Notes under the pieces: model-generated
What the model saw: the letters and a program-made list of their open reading frames with translations, nothing else
The model's database searches: none
What the model was told of the DNA's origin: nothing
In this document: piece by piece, positions 1 to 7,814 of the stretch
How positions within the stretch are numbered: the stretch's first letter is position 1
Layout of the letters: each line of letters starts with the position of its first letter
Program-made: the position numbers and the translations under genes
NCBI GenBank assembly: GCA_046706685.1
Contig: JBJKPE010000121.1
Span: 1-15,936, forward strand
Direction of reading: 5' to 3'
Length of the DNA: 15,936 nt
From: JARRRD01 sp046706685
GTDB taxonomy: Bacteria > Nitrospirota > Thermodesulfovibrionia > Thermodesulfovibrionales > UBA6898

Positions 1-931
1 CCAGGCTTATCAACAGATCCTCGATCCTGGCAAGGACAATAGTCGACGATGTGGCCTCAAAAGTCTTCTCAAGCAGGTTGACCGCCTCCTCGCTCTCCTC
101 CTCTCTCAGCATCACCTCAGCGATGCCAAGAGTGGCTGGCGTAAACTCCTTGTCTAAGCGGAGAACCGTCTTGAACGCTTTTTTTGCCTTTTCCAGCTGG
201 TTGTTTTCGAGGCTGTAGCGGCCGTACTCGTACTTGTAGCCTATAAGGTTCTGATGTTCCCGCCTTCTGTCCTTCTCGCTATGTTCATGCTTAAGGATCG
301 CCTTCTGCAGATAAACGAGGTCATCCCACTTCGACTGTTTCTCGAGTATACCCCTTTTCCGATACATTGCGGTAAGGTTGTCTTCATCGATTTCCAGGAT
401 GTCCTCGGCACACTTCAGGGCTTCCGCCCACCTGCCGCTTTTTTCGAGCAGATCCTCTATGGCAAAGAGAGTTTCGATATTCCGGGGATTGACCGCCCTC
501 GCCTTTTGATAATAGTCGTTGGCCTTCTGGTAATCTTCCTCCGAGGAATAGACATCCCCGAGGCGAAGGAGTGCATCTACGTGGTCGGGCTCTTCCGCCA
601 GTATCTCCCCCAGCGATTCCCGGGCAAGGTCTTCTTTGTGGGCAAGAATCGAGTTCAGGGCCTTCGAATACAGTTCCTGCACCTTGATGTCCCGCTTCTG
701 TCTCTTCTGTAACTGCAGGTTGTCGATGAACTTCTTGGTGTCCCGCACCGCGAATATGAGAAGCATGGCAAGCGCCCCCGCTGCACTGGAAAGGAGTATC
801 AGCGCAATCTTGGGAAGTTCGTACACCCCGTCGAATGGAATAGTGACCGTTGTTAATTCCTTGTTGTGGATGGCGAATACCGCCAGCGCCGCAAGGAACA
901 GGACGAATATGAAAACGGACAACTTACTCAT
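1..931 (-). CDS. LapA-like membrane domain plus TPR protein, 3' end cut by window edge
   Basis: This minus-strand reading frame is open from ATG at 931 to the window edge, giving about 310 residues without a stop. Residues about 5-21 and 43-63 are two hydrophobic segments separated by a short stretch ending in FDGVYELP, the layout of the small LapA (DUF1049) domain. A basic, charged linker and tetratricopeptide-type helices follow (for example EEPDHVDALLRLGDVY, then NPRNIETLFAIEDLLE). In enterobacteria LapA and the TPR protein LapB are separate and control LPS synthesis with FtsH; here they seem fused. The start ATG shares one base with the rlmH stop (TGATG), so translation is probably coupled. 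A LapB-like rubredoxin-type zinc knuckle may lie beyond the left edge. The domain reading is by eye and the LPS role is inference. Confidence 0.8.
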   Translation of the reverse strand, partial: MSKLSVFIFVLFLAALAVFAIHNKELTTVTIPFDGVYELPKIALILLSSAAGALAMLLIFAVRDTKKFIDNLQLQKRQKRDIKVQELYSKALNSILAHKEDLARESLGEILAEEPDHVDALLRLGDVYSSEEDYQKANDYYQKARAVNPRNIETLFAIEDLLEKSGRWAEALKCAEDILEIDEDNLTAMYRKRGILEKQSKWDDLVYLQKAILKHEHSEKDRRREHQNLIGYKYEYGRYSLENNQLEKAKKAFKTVLRLDKEFTPATLGIAEVMLREEESEEAVNLLEKTFEATSSTIVLARIEDLLISL

Positions 932-1371
932 CAGTGATGATAACCCCTTTTGTCCCGGATCGTAAAGGACCTGTATATCTGCTCCAGAAGAATCATTCGG
1001 GCCATATCGTGAGTGAAGGTCATCCTGGACAGGGCAATAGTATCCAGAGCCCCTTGCCTCACCTCTTCGGACACCCCGTAAGCCCCGCCGACAACAAAGT
1101 TGACGTCTCTTCCGCGTGAAAAAACAAATTCGGTAAATTGTGCCGATGTAAGCATCTTTCCCTTTTCATCAAGAAGCATATAGGGAGTCCGGAGTTTCAA
1201 AATCCTTTCTCCTTCTCTTTCCCGCATCCTTTCAACATCGTTTACCTTTTCTTCCCTGATCTCCTTTATGGTCACATCCGCATGCGGCTTCAGCAGCTTA
1301 AGGTACTTCCTTATCCCTTCGATGGCGAACTGCTCTTTGGTCTTTCCCACCAGTATCAGATGTATCTTCAT
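931..1371 (-). CDS. rlmH: 23S rRNA (pseudouridine1915-N3)-methyltransferase RlmH
   Basis: The 146-residue product matches the SPOUT-class methyltransferase RlmH (usually about 155 residues). RlmH uses S-adenosylmethionine to methylate pseudouridine 1915 in helix 69 of 23S rRNA, acting on assembled 70S ribosomes. Visible hallmarks are the N-terminal strand MKIHLILVGKTK, the cofactor-knot segment NFVVGGAYGVSEEVR (residues 91-105) and the conserved C-terminal tail LLEQIYRSFTIRDKRGYHH, whose Tyr-His end helps bind target RNA. A GAGG Shine-Dalgarno sits 4 bases before the ATG. The start lies 74 bases inside rsfS, and the stop overlaps the next start by one base. The nadD-rsfS-rlmH order is common in bacteria. 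Confidence 0.95.
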   Translation of the reverse strand: MKIHLILVGKTKEQFAIEGIRKYLKLLKPHADVTIKEIREEKVNDVERMREREGERILKLRTPYMLLDEKGKMLTSAQFTEFVFSRGRDVNFVVGGAYGVSEEVRQGALDTIALSRMTFTHDMARMILLEQIYRSFTIRDKRGYHH

Positions 1372-1714
1372 TTGCCTCTATGGTCTTTGCGTCCATCCAG
1401 AGCCTTTCAAGGCTGTAGTAAGACCTCGTCTCCTTTTCGAACACATGTACGATGACGTCGTTGTAGTCGAGGAGGACCCAGTGGCTGTAATCCAGCCCTT
1501 CTATGCCGAGAGGCCTTATCCCCTTGCGTGATAATTCCTCTTCTACGGATTCGGCAATCGCCCTTACCTGCGTAATATTTTCTCCCGAGCAGATTACGAA
1601 ATAATCGGCGATTACAGTGAGACCGGTGAGATCAAGGATGATGACATCTCCAGCCTTTTTTCCTAGCGCAAATTTTGCCGCTGCGAGCGCGATCTGTCTA
1701 CTTTTTAAGGGAAT
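1298..1714 (-). CDS. rsfS: Ribosome silencing factor RsfS (non-AUG start)
   Basis: Translating the gap between rlmH and nadD by hand gives a clear RsfS (Iojap/DUF143) protein of about 138 residues. It binds ribosomal protein uL14 on the 50S subunit and blocks subunit joining when nutrients are scarce. Diagnostic segments are LDLTGLTVIADYFVICSG, TQVRAIAESVEEEL, GLDYSHWVLLDYNDVIVHVF and RSYYSLERLWMDAK. The frame is bounded upstream by a TAG at 1739-1741, and no ATG, GTG or TTG lies between that stop and the conserved domain. I place the start at ATT (1712-1714) because it gives the family's usual N-terminal length; ATC at 1691-1693 is an alternative. The 5' end overlaps nadD by 17 bases and the 3' end overlaps rlmH by 74 bases. 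Identity is firm; the start is not. Confidence 0.82.
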   Translation of the reverse strand: MPLKSRQIALAAAKFALGKKAGDVIILDLTGLTVIADYFVICSGENITQVRAIAESVEEELSRKGIRPLGIEGLDYSHWVLLDYNDVIVHVFEKETRSYYSLERLWMDAKTIEANEDTSDTGGKDQRAVRHRRDKEVP

Positions 1715-2408
1715 ACCCTCTCTTTCGGTCCTTGCTTTCTACGTCTTTTCCGTCTGCCGAATACAGCCTGTTAGAAATTATAAAGGATTCGATCTCCTCT
1801 GGCAATAGGTATTTTACGGACATACCCTCTCTTATGCGTCTTCTAATGTCGGTTGAAGATATCGCCATCGTTGTAACCCGCGTCAGGAATATCGCCTTCG
1901 ATGAAGATAACCTCAGCGAATGTGTCCCAGCCTTACCGTCATCGAGGTCCTTCAGGCATTTCTGCCCCGGGGCCAGATAGGGGGAAGAAAGCAGGTCTCT
2001 GAAACGCGTTCCCGGCCTCGAAACTACTATGAAATCCACCAGTGAAACCAGCTGTTCAGGCTCATACCAATTCGGCAGGTCCAGAAACGCGTCGGTGCCA
2101 AGGATGAAATGCAGATGCGAGCCGCGGTACCTCTGCTTCAGTTCCTTCAGGGTGTCGACAGTATAAGACTTTCCCGGCCTGCCGCATTCAATGTCCAGGA
2201 CCTCGAAAAAACGGTTCTTTACCACCGCAAGTCTCGTCATCTTGTACCTCTGAAGAGCGTCCGTGAGTCCCTCGGTCTTGAGAGGCGGGTTGCCGGAGGG
2301 AATAAACAGAATCTTTTCGAGGCCCATGAGTTCCCGCACCTCTTCGGCCGCCCTGAGATGTCCGAAGTGGATCGGATTGAAGGTGCCGCCCAGTATTCCG
2401 ATTTTCAT
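1698..2408 (-). CDS. nadD: Nicotinate-nucleotide adenylyltransferase NadD
   Basis: This cytoplasmic enzyme joins nicotinate mononucleotide and ATP to give deamido-NAD and pyrophosphate in NAD synthesis. The 236-residue product has the nucleotidyltransferase signature GGTFNPIHFGHL (residues 7-18, with the HxGH motif), the substrate loop FILGTDAFLDLPNWYEP (about 101-117) and the C-terminal ISSTDIRRRI motif (183-192). I chose ATG at 2406-2408 because family members begin right at MKIGILGGTFNP; an in-frame ATG 24 bases upstream adds eight residues (MHLPPAGE) with no family support. The last 20 or so residues are a basic tail beyond the usual end. The gene lies 83 bases after proA and overlaps rsfS in another frame. 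Confidence 0.95.
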   Translation of the reverse strand: MKIGILGGTFNPIHFGHLRAAEEVRELMGLEKILFIPSGNPPLKTEGLTDALQRYKMTRLAVVKNRFFEVLDIECGRPGKSYTVDTLKELKQRYRGSHLHFILGTDAFLDLPNWYEPEQLVSLVDFIVVSRPGTRFRDLLSSPYLAPGQKCLKDLDDGKAGTHSLRLSSSKAIFLTRVTTMAISSTDIRRRIREGMSVKYLLPEEIESFIISNRLYSADGKDVESKDRKRGYSLKK

Positions 2409-2491
2409 TTCACCGGCAGGTGGAAGGTGCATGCGCCAGGCATATATTCAGCCCTCTTTCCTCCACGTCCATTGCCTTCGCAGCGTTTCTC

Positions 2492-3748
2492 CTATTCACG
2501 CAACTGTCCGTTGCCAAGGACGATAAACTTTGTGCAGGTGAGTTCCTCCAGGCCCATGGGGCCTCTTGCGTGTATCTTGTCGGTAGAGATGCCGATCTCC
2601 GCCCCGAGGCCGAACTGATAACCGTCATTCAATCGGGTCGACGCATTGATAAAAACAGCGGACGAGTCCACATCCCTGAGAAACCTCATGCCCTTTGCGT
2701 AGTCCCTTGTTACGATCGCATCGGAGTGTGAGGAACCGTACCGGGCGATATGCTCCATTGCGGCATCGATATCCTTTACAACCCTGACGTTCAGGACGAG
2801 ATCCAGATATTCACGATAATAATCCTCCTTGCTAACCTTGTCGATGGAGGAAACTATCTTCCCCGTTTCAGGGCATCCTTTGATGAGAACACCCGCCTGT
2901 CTGAACCGTTCTGCCATCCCGGGCAGGAAACGTCTTGCCACCTTCCTGTCGACAAGCATCGTTTCCATCGCGTTACAGGTCCCGGGCCTCTGCACCTTCG
3001 CATTAAAGCATATATCTTCCGCCATAACCAGGTCGGCATCGCTGTCGACAAAAACGTGACAGACGCCCTTATAATGTTTTAGTACGGGTATTCTCGAGTT
3101 TTCAGTCACCGCCCGTATCAGCCCCTCCCCGCCACGCGGTATGATAAGATCAACGATTCCTTCCAGCTTCAGGAGTTCCATGACCGCTTCCCTGTCGGGT
3201 ATATCGATAAAGGTGATGGCGCCTTCGTCGATACCGGCGGCCTTCGCGGCGTCCCTCAGGACCTTCACTATAGCCCTGTTCGAGTTAATGGCCTCCGAGC
3301 CGCCCCGAAGCACCACGGCGTTGCCCGACTTCAGGCAGAGGCTTGTTGTGTCGGCCGTGACGTTCGGCCGGGACTCGTAAATGATGCCTATCACACCTAT
3401 GGGAACCCGCATCTTTCCGACTGTCATTCCGTTTGGACGCCGCCGCATCCCCAGGATCTCACCTACCGGATCCGGCAATGAGGCGACCTCCTCAAGCCCC
3501 TGCGCCATTTCGTCTATCCTCTTCCCGGTCAGGGTAAGCCTGTCTATCATTGCCTTCGAAAGGCCATGTTTGCGGGCATACGCAACGTCCTTCGCATTTT
3601 CCCTCTGCAGTTCCTTCGCCCGTTTCCTGACAGTCTCCGCCATCTTTCTCAACGCGTTGTTTTTTTGAGCCGACGAAACCTTCGCTAGGGAACGCGCGCC
3701 GTTTCTGGCCTCTTCAGCCTTTGAAAGAACGTAGCCGGTTATGTCCAT
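2492..3748 (-). CDS. proA: Gamma-glutamyl phosphate reductase ProA
   Basis: ProA reduces gamma-glutamyl phosphate with NADPH to glutamate semialdehyde, the second step of proline synthesis from glutamate. The 418-residue length is normal for the family. Visible marks are the cofactor-binding region GVIGIIYESRPNVTADT (about 118-134), SGNAVVLRGGSEA (141-153), the catalytic cysteine in RPGTCNAMETMLV (Cys258) and the C-terminal block SAVFINASTRLNDG followed by FGLGAEIGISTDKIHARGP. A clear GGAGG ribosome site precedes the ATG. proA ahead of nadD-rsfS is a common order; the usual partner proB is not next to it here, because the upstream gene is a lytic transglycosylase 87 bases away. Confidence 0.97.
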   Translation of the reverse strand: MDITGYVLSKAEEARNGARSLAKVSSAQKNNALRKMAETVRKRAKELQRENAKDVAYARKHGLSKAMIDRLTLTGKRIDEMAQGLEEVASLPDPVGEILGMRRRPNGMTVGKMRVPIGVIGIIYESRPNVTADTTSLCLKSGNAVVLRGGSEAINSNRAIVKVLRDAAKAAGIDEGAITFIDIPDREAVMELLKLEGIVDLIIPRGGEGLIRAVTENSRIPVLKHYKGVCHVFVDSDADLVMAEDICFNAKVQRPGTCNAMETMLVDRKVARRFLPGMAERFRQAGVLIKGCPETGKIVSSIDKVSKEDYYREYLDLVLNVRVVKDIDAAMEHIARYGSSHSDAIVTRDYAKGMRFLRDVDSSAVFINASTRLNDGYQFGLGAEIGISTDKIHARGPMGLEELTCTKFIVLGNGQLRE

Positions 3749-3835
3749 TACGCCTCCTATGACATAAAATACTCTTTGTTAGAATACAGAAACAAACGGG
3801 AATTTTTAAAGCAATCCCTGGAGCGCCGGGCAAAC

Positions 3836-5797
3836 CTAAAGATTTCTCCATGTAATATCGGGGGGCTTCTTTCCCGAAGCCTCCGCGGAAAACCTCTCGT
3901 ACTCGAAGTATGAGGTGATCACCTTTTTCACGTAATTCCTGGTTTCCGGGTATGGAATATCCTCTATGAAAACATCGACGGACTTGTAATGTCCGGCCTC
4001 TTCCCACTGTCTCACCAGATTCTCGCCTGCATTGTAGGCAGCAAGAACGTGCGCAAACGATTTAAATTCATTGAAGAGCGATTTCAGGTAACAGGCACCC
4101 AGAGTAATGTTGTTCCTTGCGTCCGTAATCTGGGACTCATTCCGTATACCCAGCCCTAGGTTCTTGTCCAGACGATATGCCGTCCGGGGCATAATCTGCA
4201 TAAGACCCCTGGCCCCGACAACCGACCGGGCATCGGCATCAAAGCGGCTCTCCTCCCTCATGACTGAAAGTATGATCATAGGATCCATATCGTATTTCTT
4301 TGCGACCTCTTCCACATCCTCCCTGAATGCGAGGGGATAAAGGAACCGGTGTATGGCCTGCGAGTATGGGATTCGCGAAGCCATCCGTATGGAACGCTTA
4401 AATTCTCCGAGCTTCTGAAGCTTCTCCATAATGTAAAGCAATTGAGGGTAGGTCTCGATCCCCTTCAAATCGTCCGTCAGCTCAGTGACTGCCTCTTTAT
4501 TCATGTTCAGCGATATCAGTGCCTCAACCCGTCTGAACCTGTCGCCAATGTCCGAAAGGCCGGGGACGGGCTCTTCCTTCAGTGAGACCGGCACTATGTC
4601 CTTGAGGTCATTCCGGGCAACGGCCAAAACCCCGTAAAAATTGTTGTCTATCCCGGCGAGTAAATCAAATAGTCCTTTCGAATCTCCGCCGGCGGCCTCG
4701 ATGCTCCTTGCCTTCCAGTAAAGATATTTCGGGTCTCCGAATTCGGCATACAACTTCGAAAAAATTCCAGCTGCTCTCCTATACTCTCCCTGCACGAAAT
4801 AGGTCCAGCCGGTCCCCCATAAGGCGCCCTCGGTTTCCGGCGGAAAGCGCTTGAGCACAACCTGGTACGTCTTCACAGCCCCGTCAAAGTCCTTCTCCCG
4901 TCTCTCATCGGAAGCGGCTGCAAGCAGCAGGGATCCCGCCCTTTTGTCATTCGCCGCAAGAAGTTTTTTAACAGACCCGTCAAAACCTTTTTTGTCCCCC
5001 GCCCGGTAGAGGGAACGGGCCTCGAAGTAAGTGTCGCCGACACTGCCATATATCTTTGCCGCCTTTGCATATTCCTTCTGCATGAACAACGAGTATCCGA
5101 GAATGCTCAATATCCCTTGCCTGTCCTTTACGTCCCCTGCTGCGAGGACCTGCCTCAACTCTTTCTCAGCCTGTCCGTACTTGCACCTGTCGATGAGATT
5201 TTCGGCCCTCTCTGCAACGTCCTGTGGTTTTATTGCCCCCGGGGCAAGTTCATCACGAGCAGAACCGGAAAGGTCGCCGCCGCCGATGTAGAGCTTCTTA
5301 AAAACCGCCGCCGCATCTTCGGACTTGTTATGTTCCTTAAGAAAAAGGCCGTACTCGAAAGCCATCGCTTCATCTCCGGGGTAGTCCTTTACATAGAGTT
5401 CGTATAGTCGGGGGAGGTCCTTCTCGGAATTCTCTCTGGCCTCCCTGATTTCCATTCCGCGCGCCTTTTTGGACAGCGGCGAATTCGGATATTCTTTTAA
5501 CAATCGCCTTGCGGCATCCAGAGATTTGCAGTGGTTTCCAAGCTGATGGTAGGCTTCTGCAAGATAGGAGAGCGTGTAGTCTGCAAGCAGGGGGAATGCG
5601 GTCAGCGCCCCGGAGAAGCTCTTCACCGCGTCGTCATACCGGCCGTCTTCAAATGCCTGTTTCCCCGCCCTGAAAGATTCCTTACCCCCGCAGTTATCCG
5701 CAACACTCCCGCTGACAGGATGCACCGACGCACTCAGCAGACAGAGCACAGCGACCAGGGGGAGAAAAACCGTCTTTGCCCGGAGAAAATATTTCAT
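3836..5797 (-). CDS. Soluble lytic murein transglycosylase, Slt70-like, with TPR repeats
   Basis: The 653-residue protein is close in length to Slt70. It begins with a signal peptide (residues about 1-30, basic start then FLPLVAVLCLLSA) without a lipobox cysteine, so a soluble periplasmic location is likely. Residues about 40-480 are helical TPR-like repeats (for example AGKQAFEDGRYDDAVKSFSG). The C-terminal SLT domain starts near residue 497, with the catalytic glutamate in MREESRF (Glu516), the VGARGLMQIMP segment (527-537) and LAAYNAG (585-591), the three signature motifs of this family. It cleaves the MurNAc-GlcNAc bond to leave 1,6-anhydro-muramyl ends. It is first in the minus-strand run and has its own promoter; its Shine-Dalgarno is weak. 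Confidence 0.93.
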   Translation of the reverse strand: MKYFLRAKTVFLPLVAVLCLLSASVHPVSGSVADNCGGKESFRAGKQAFEDGRYDDAVKSFSGALTAFPLLADYTLSYLAEAYHQLGNHCKSLDAARRLLKEYPNSPLSKKARGMEIREARENSEKDLPRLYELYVKDYPGDEAMAFEYGLFLKEHNKSEDAAAVFKKLYIGGGDLSGSARDELAPGAIKPQDVAERAENLIDRCKYGQAEKELRQVLAAGDVKDRQGILSILGYSLFMQKEYAKAAKIYGSVGDTYFEARSLYRAGDKKGFDGSVKKLLAANDKRAGSLLLAAASDERREKDFDGAVKTYQVVLKRFPPETEGALWGTGWTYFVQGEYRRAAGIFSKLYAEFGDPKYLYWKARSIEAAGGDSKGLFDLLAGIDNNFYGVLAVARNDLKDIVPVSLKEEPVPGLSDIGDRFRRVEALISLNMNKEAVTELTDDLKGIETYPQLLYIMEKLQKLGEFKRSIRMASRIPYSQAIHRFLYPLAFREDVEEVAKKYDMDPMIILSVMREESRFDADARSVVGARGLMQIMPRTAYRLDKNLGLGIRNESQITDARNNITLGACYLKSLFNEFKSFAHVLAAYNAGENLVRQWEEAGHYKSVDVFIEDIPYPETRNYVKKVITSYFEYERFSAEASGKKPPDITWRNL

Positions 5798-5831
5798 GGC
5801 TCATGCAGATCAGCAGATGCCTTCATTTCAT

Positions 5832-5860
5832 ATAATAGCCAAACCGCTCTCTTTCGGCAA
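5832..5860 (-). promoter_or_regulatory. Sigma70-like promoter of the lytic transglycosylase gene
   Basis: Read on the minus strand, TTGCCG (5855-5860, 4 of 6 matches to the -35 consensus) is followed after exactly 17 bases by TATTAT (5832-5837, 5 of 6 matches to the -10 consensus). Transcription would begin near 5825, about 28 bases before the gene's ATG. It could drive the whole run down to the TPR gene at the left edge. This is a consensus match only. Confidence 0.6.
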
Positions 5861-5942
5861 GAGGAGGGGGAAGCCTCCCCTGCAGGGAGGTGACTTCAGA
5901 TGCGGGCCGGTGACAGCCCAAATGGCATAAAGCTGAGTCGCT

Positions 5943-7814
5943 ATGGTATATTTCCCTATGATTACAGATCTCAGACTACACGGCAGCCTGGGTCCTGTTG
6001 ACTTTTTTGCCTTCCTTGCCGGAGAGACAACACACAATACCTATTTCTACGAGGAAGGACCGCAGAAAATCAGATTCTTTGCCAGAGGCAATGAATTCGC
6101 CATCTCCGAAGAGGGAGTGACATACAGAGGAACGGGCGGCAGCTTTTGCGAATACATGTTCGGAGTCGAAAAGCCGTTGAAGGATATGGAAAAAAGCGAT
6201 ATCCTTAACCGTCTGATAATGTTCGGGGCTTTTCTGGACGAGAACGAGAGAGTTGTCTTCACAAACAATACCGAGGGGACAGAAACGTTCAGCAGGCTCT
6301 TCCTCCAGGGGCATGCCGTCGTGAACTATTTCTTTATCATCTCCTCCGATTTTGAAGAAGAATACAGGAAACGACAGAAACAGATACTCAAGGCCGTAGG
6401 CAAATTCCTGAAGAGGGCCGATCTGCTGGAAGACGACAGGGACACCGAGCTTCTCGGCCGCTTCTGCGACGCACTGAATGAAGAAAAATCCGCAGTCTTT
6501 CTCTTCAAATTTATCAACAGGGCAAACAGGGAATACTATAATGCCTTCCGCAGGTCCTATTCTGAAAATCGAGGACTTAGTCCCCGGGATGAACTTCAGA
6601 TCGAGGAGCTCGCTGCGAGGCGCGAGATCGACCGTTATCAGCAGGAGAGGATGAAGATCGACGTGATGTATAAACATCCCGAAAACAGGGTCGTAGTCGA
6701 TGAGTACCGGGACGTGCTGATCGGGGGAATTTCGCGGGACACCCTGCAGGCATCAGAATACGCCCGCCTGGAAAGACTGAGGACGCTGAGCATAAGAAAC
6801 GACATACCCTTAAACCTCTTTGACAAGCTCGATGAACTCCTGTTGAAGGATAAGAAGATCCAGGAAACGGAAGAGCTGGATTATATAAAGGATGCGAGGG
6901 CCATACTGGAAAACCTTTTTTTCAAAGACCCTCTTCTCAAGAGAAATATCATAAAGGAAGACATCGTCAGGCTGATAAGGGCGAAACATCTCGCATACTC
7001 CCAAAACGACAGGGGGTTCGACCAGGTGCTTCTCGACACAGGCCGGGCGTGCGACGAACTGTCAAGAGAGACGGATGACTTTCGGTCATTTGAAGAATTC
7101 AGCTCCATAATCACGTTCTTCGACAGATACGACAACCTCCATTCCCTGCTCAGCCAGCTGGCCTTCATGGAAAATGTCGAACTGAAGGAGGAATCACTGA
7201 GGAGCTTCATGGGCAACAAGGACGCATTCGATCATCTGGACGAGAACCTTTTCAAATCGGTCTTCATTCATGATCTTCTGGAAAACAGGTATCTGACGGG
7301 TTACGGCAAGAGGAAAATCAAATCGATCCTGAAGGGGACGGAAAATATCAGGAGAGGTGAAGCCACACTCAGGGACGTTGTCGCGGAAGTGAAGGACTTG
7401 ACCCTTGAAGAAAAGTTGTACCATGCTACCCATGCGGCACTGAAAAAGAGGATGCGTAACCTCTATCCCGGCCTCGATACAAAGAAGGGGAGGGAAAAAA
7501 TCCGGGAAGACATCACTTCAGAGCTTGTAGACGAGGGCGTTGCGACGGGCAAAGTCCCGGCCAGACTGTTTGAAAAGGTGTTCATTGACTTGCGCAAGGA
7601 ATCCGTATATCTAAACCAGATATTCCCACTCGTGATCCGTTCAATCGATCGGGGGCTCAGGGAGGATTTTCTCCAGAACAGCGGCCTCGACAGGTTTTAT
7701 GTCGAATCACTCGAACGGGAATTCTTTGAAGAAAAGGGGCTGGATGCGACGGTACTCGATCTGCTCAGGGGGGAAAAGACACTGTCGGGAGTTGGAGGCG
7801 GCGAGCGGATTTGA
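5943..7814 (+). CDS. Conserved-looking protein of unknown function, 623 residues
   Basis: I do not recognise a function. The protein is soluble, highly charged and mostly helical, with no signal peptide, membrane segment or nucleotide-binding motif. The first 100 or so residues are different: a likely beta-rich domain (about 8-80) with RLHGSLGPVDFFAFLAG, then TYRGTGGSFCEYMFGV. The rest is helix-rich, ending in SGLDRFYVESLEREFFEEKG. From memory it resembles an uncharacterised family of Geobacter-type bacteria (possibly TIGR04442), which I could not check. ATG at 5958 (MITDLRLHG) is an alternative start; neither start has a good Shine-Dalgarno. An extended -10-like TGGTATATT at 5944-5952 lies between the two. 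The stop falls inside the antisense of the tRNA-Cys T-arm, so the two genes converge and overlap. Confidence 0.85.
   Translation: MVYFPMITDLRLHGSLGPVDFFAFLAGETTHNTYFYEEGPQKIRFFARGNEFAISEEGVTYRGTGGSFCEYMFGVEKPLKDMEKSDILNRLIMFGAFLDENERVVFTNNTEGTETFSRLFLQGHAVVNYFFIISSDFEEEYRKRQKQILKAVGKFLKRADLLEDDRDTELLGRFCDALNEEKSAVFLFKFINRANREYYNAFRRSYSENRGLSPRDELQIEELAARREIDRYQQERMKIDVMYKHPENRVVVDEYRDVLIGGISRDTLQASEYARLERLRTLSIRNDIPLNLFDKLDELLLKDKKIQETEELDYIKDARAILENLFFKDPLLKRNIIKEDIVRLIRAKHLAYSQNDRGFDQVLLDTGRACDELSRETDDFRSFEEFSSIITFFDRYDNLHSLLSQLAFMENVELKEESLRSFMGNKDAFDHLDENLFKSVFIHDLLENRYLTGYGKRKIKSILKGTENIRRGEATLRDVVAEVKDLTLEEKLYHATHAALKKRMRNLYPGLDTKKGREKIREDITSELVDEGVATGKVPARLFEKVFIDLRKESVYLNQIFPLVIRSIDRGLREDFLQNSGLDRFYVESLEREFFEEKGLDATVLDLLRGEKTLSGVGGGERI

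Noticed and set aside
254..965. Plus-strand open frames of 152 and 109 codons
   Set aside because: They lie antisense to the long LapA-like/TPR frame, which has clear domain structure and translational coupling to rlmH; the plus-strand products look like no family.
2409..2432. Upstream ATG of nadD adding eight residues
   Set aside because: NadD proteins begin at the first beta strand leading into GGTFNP; no Shine-Dalgarno supports the longer form.
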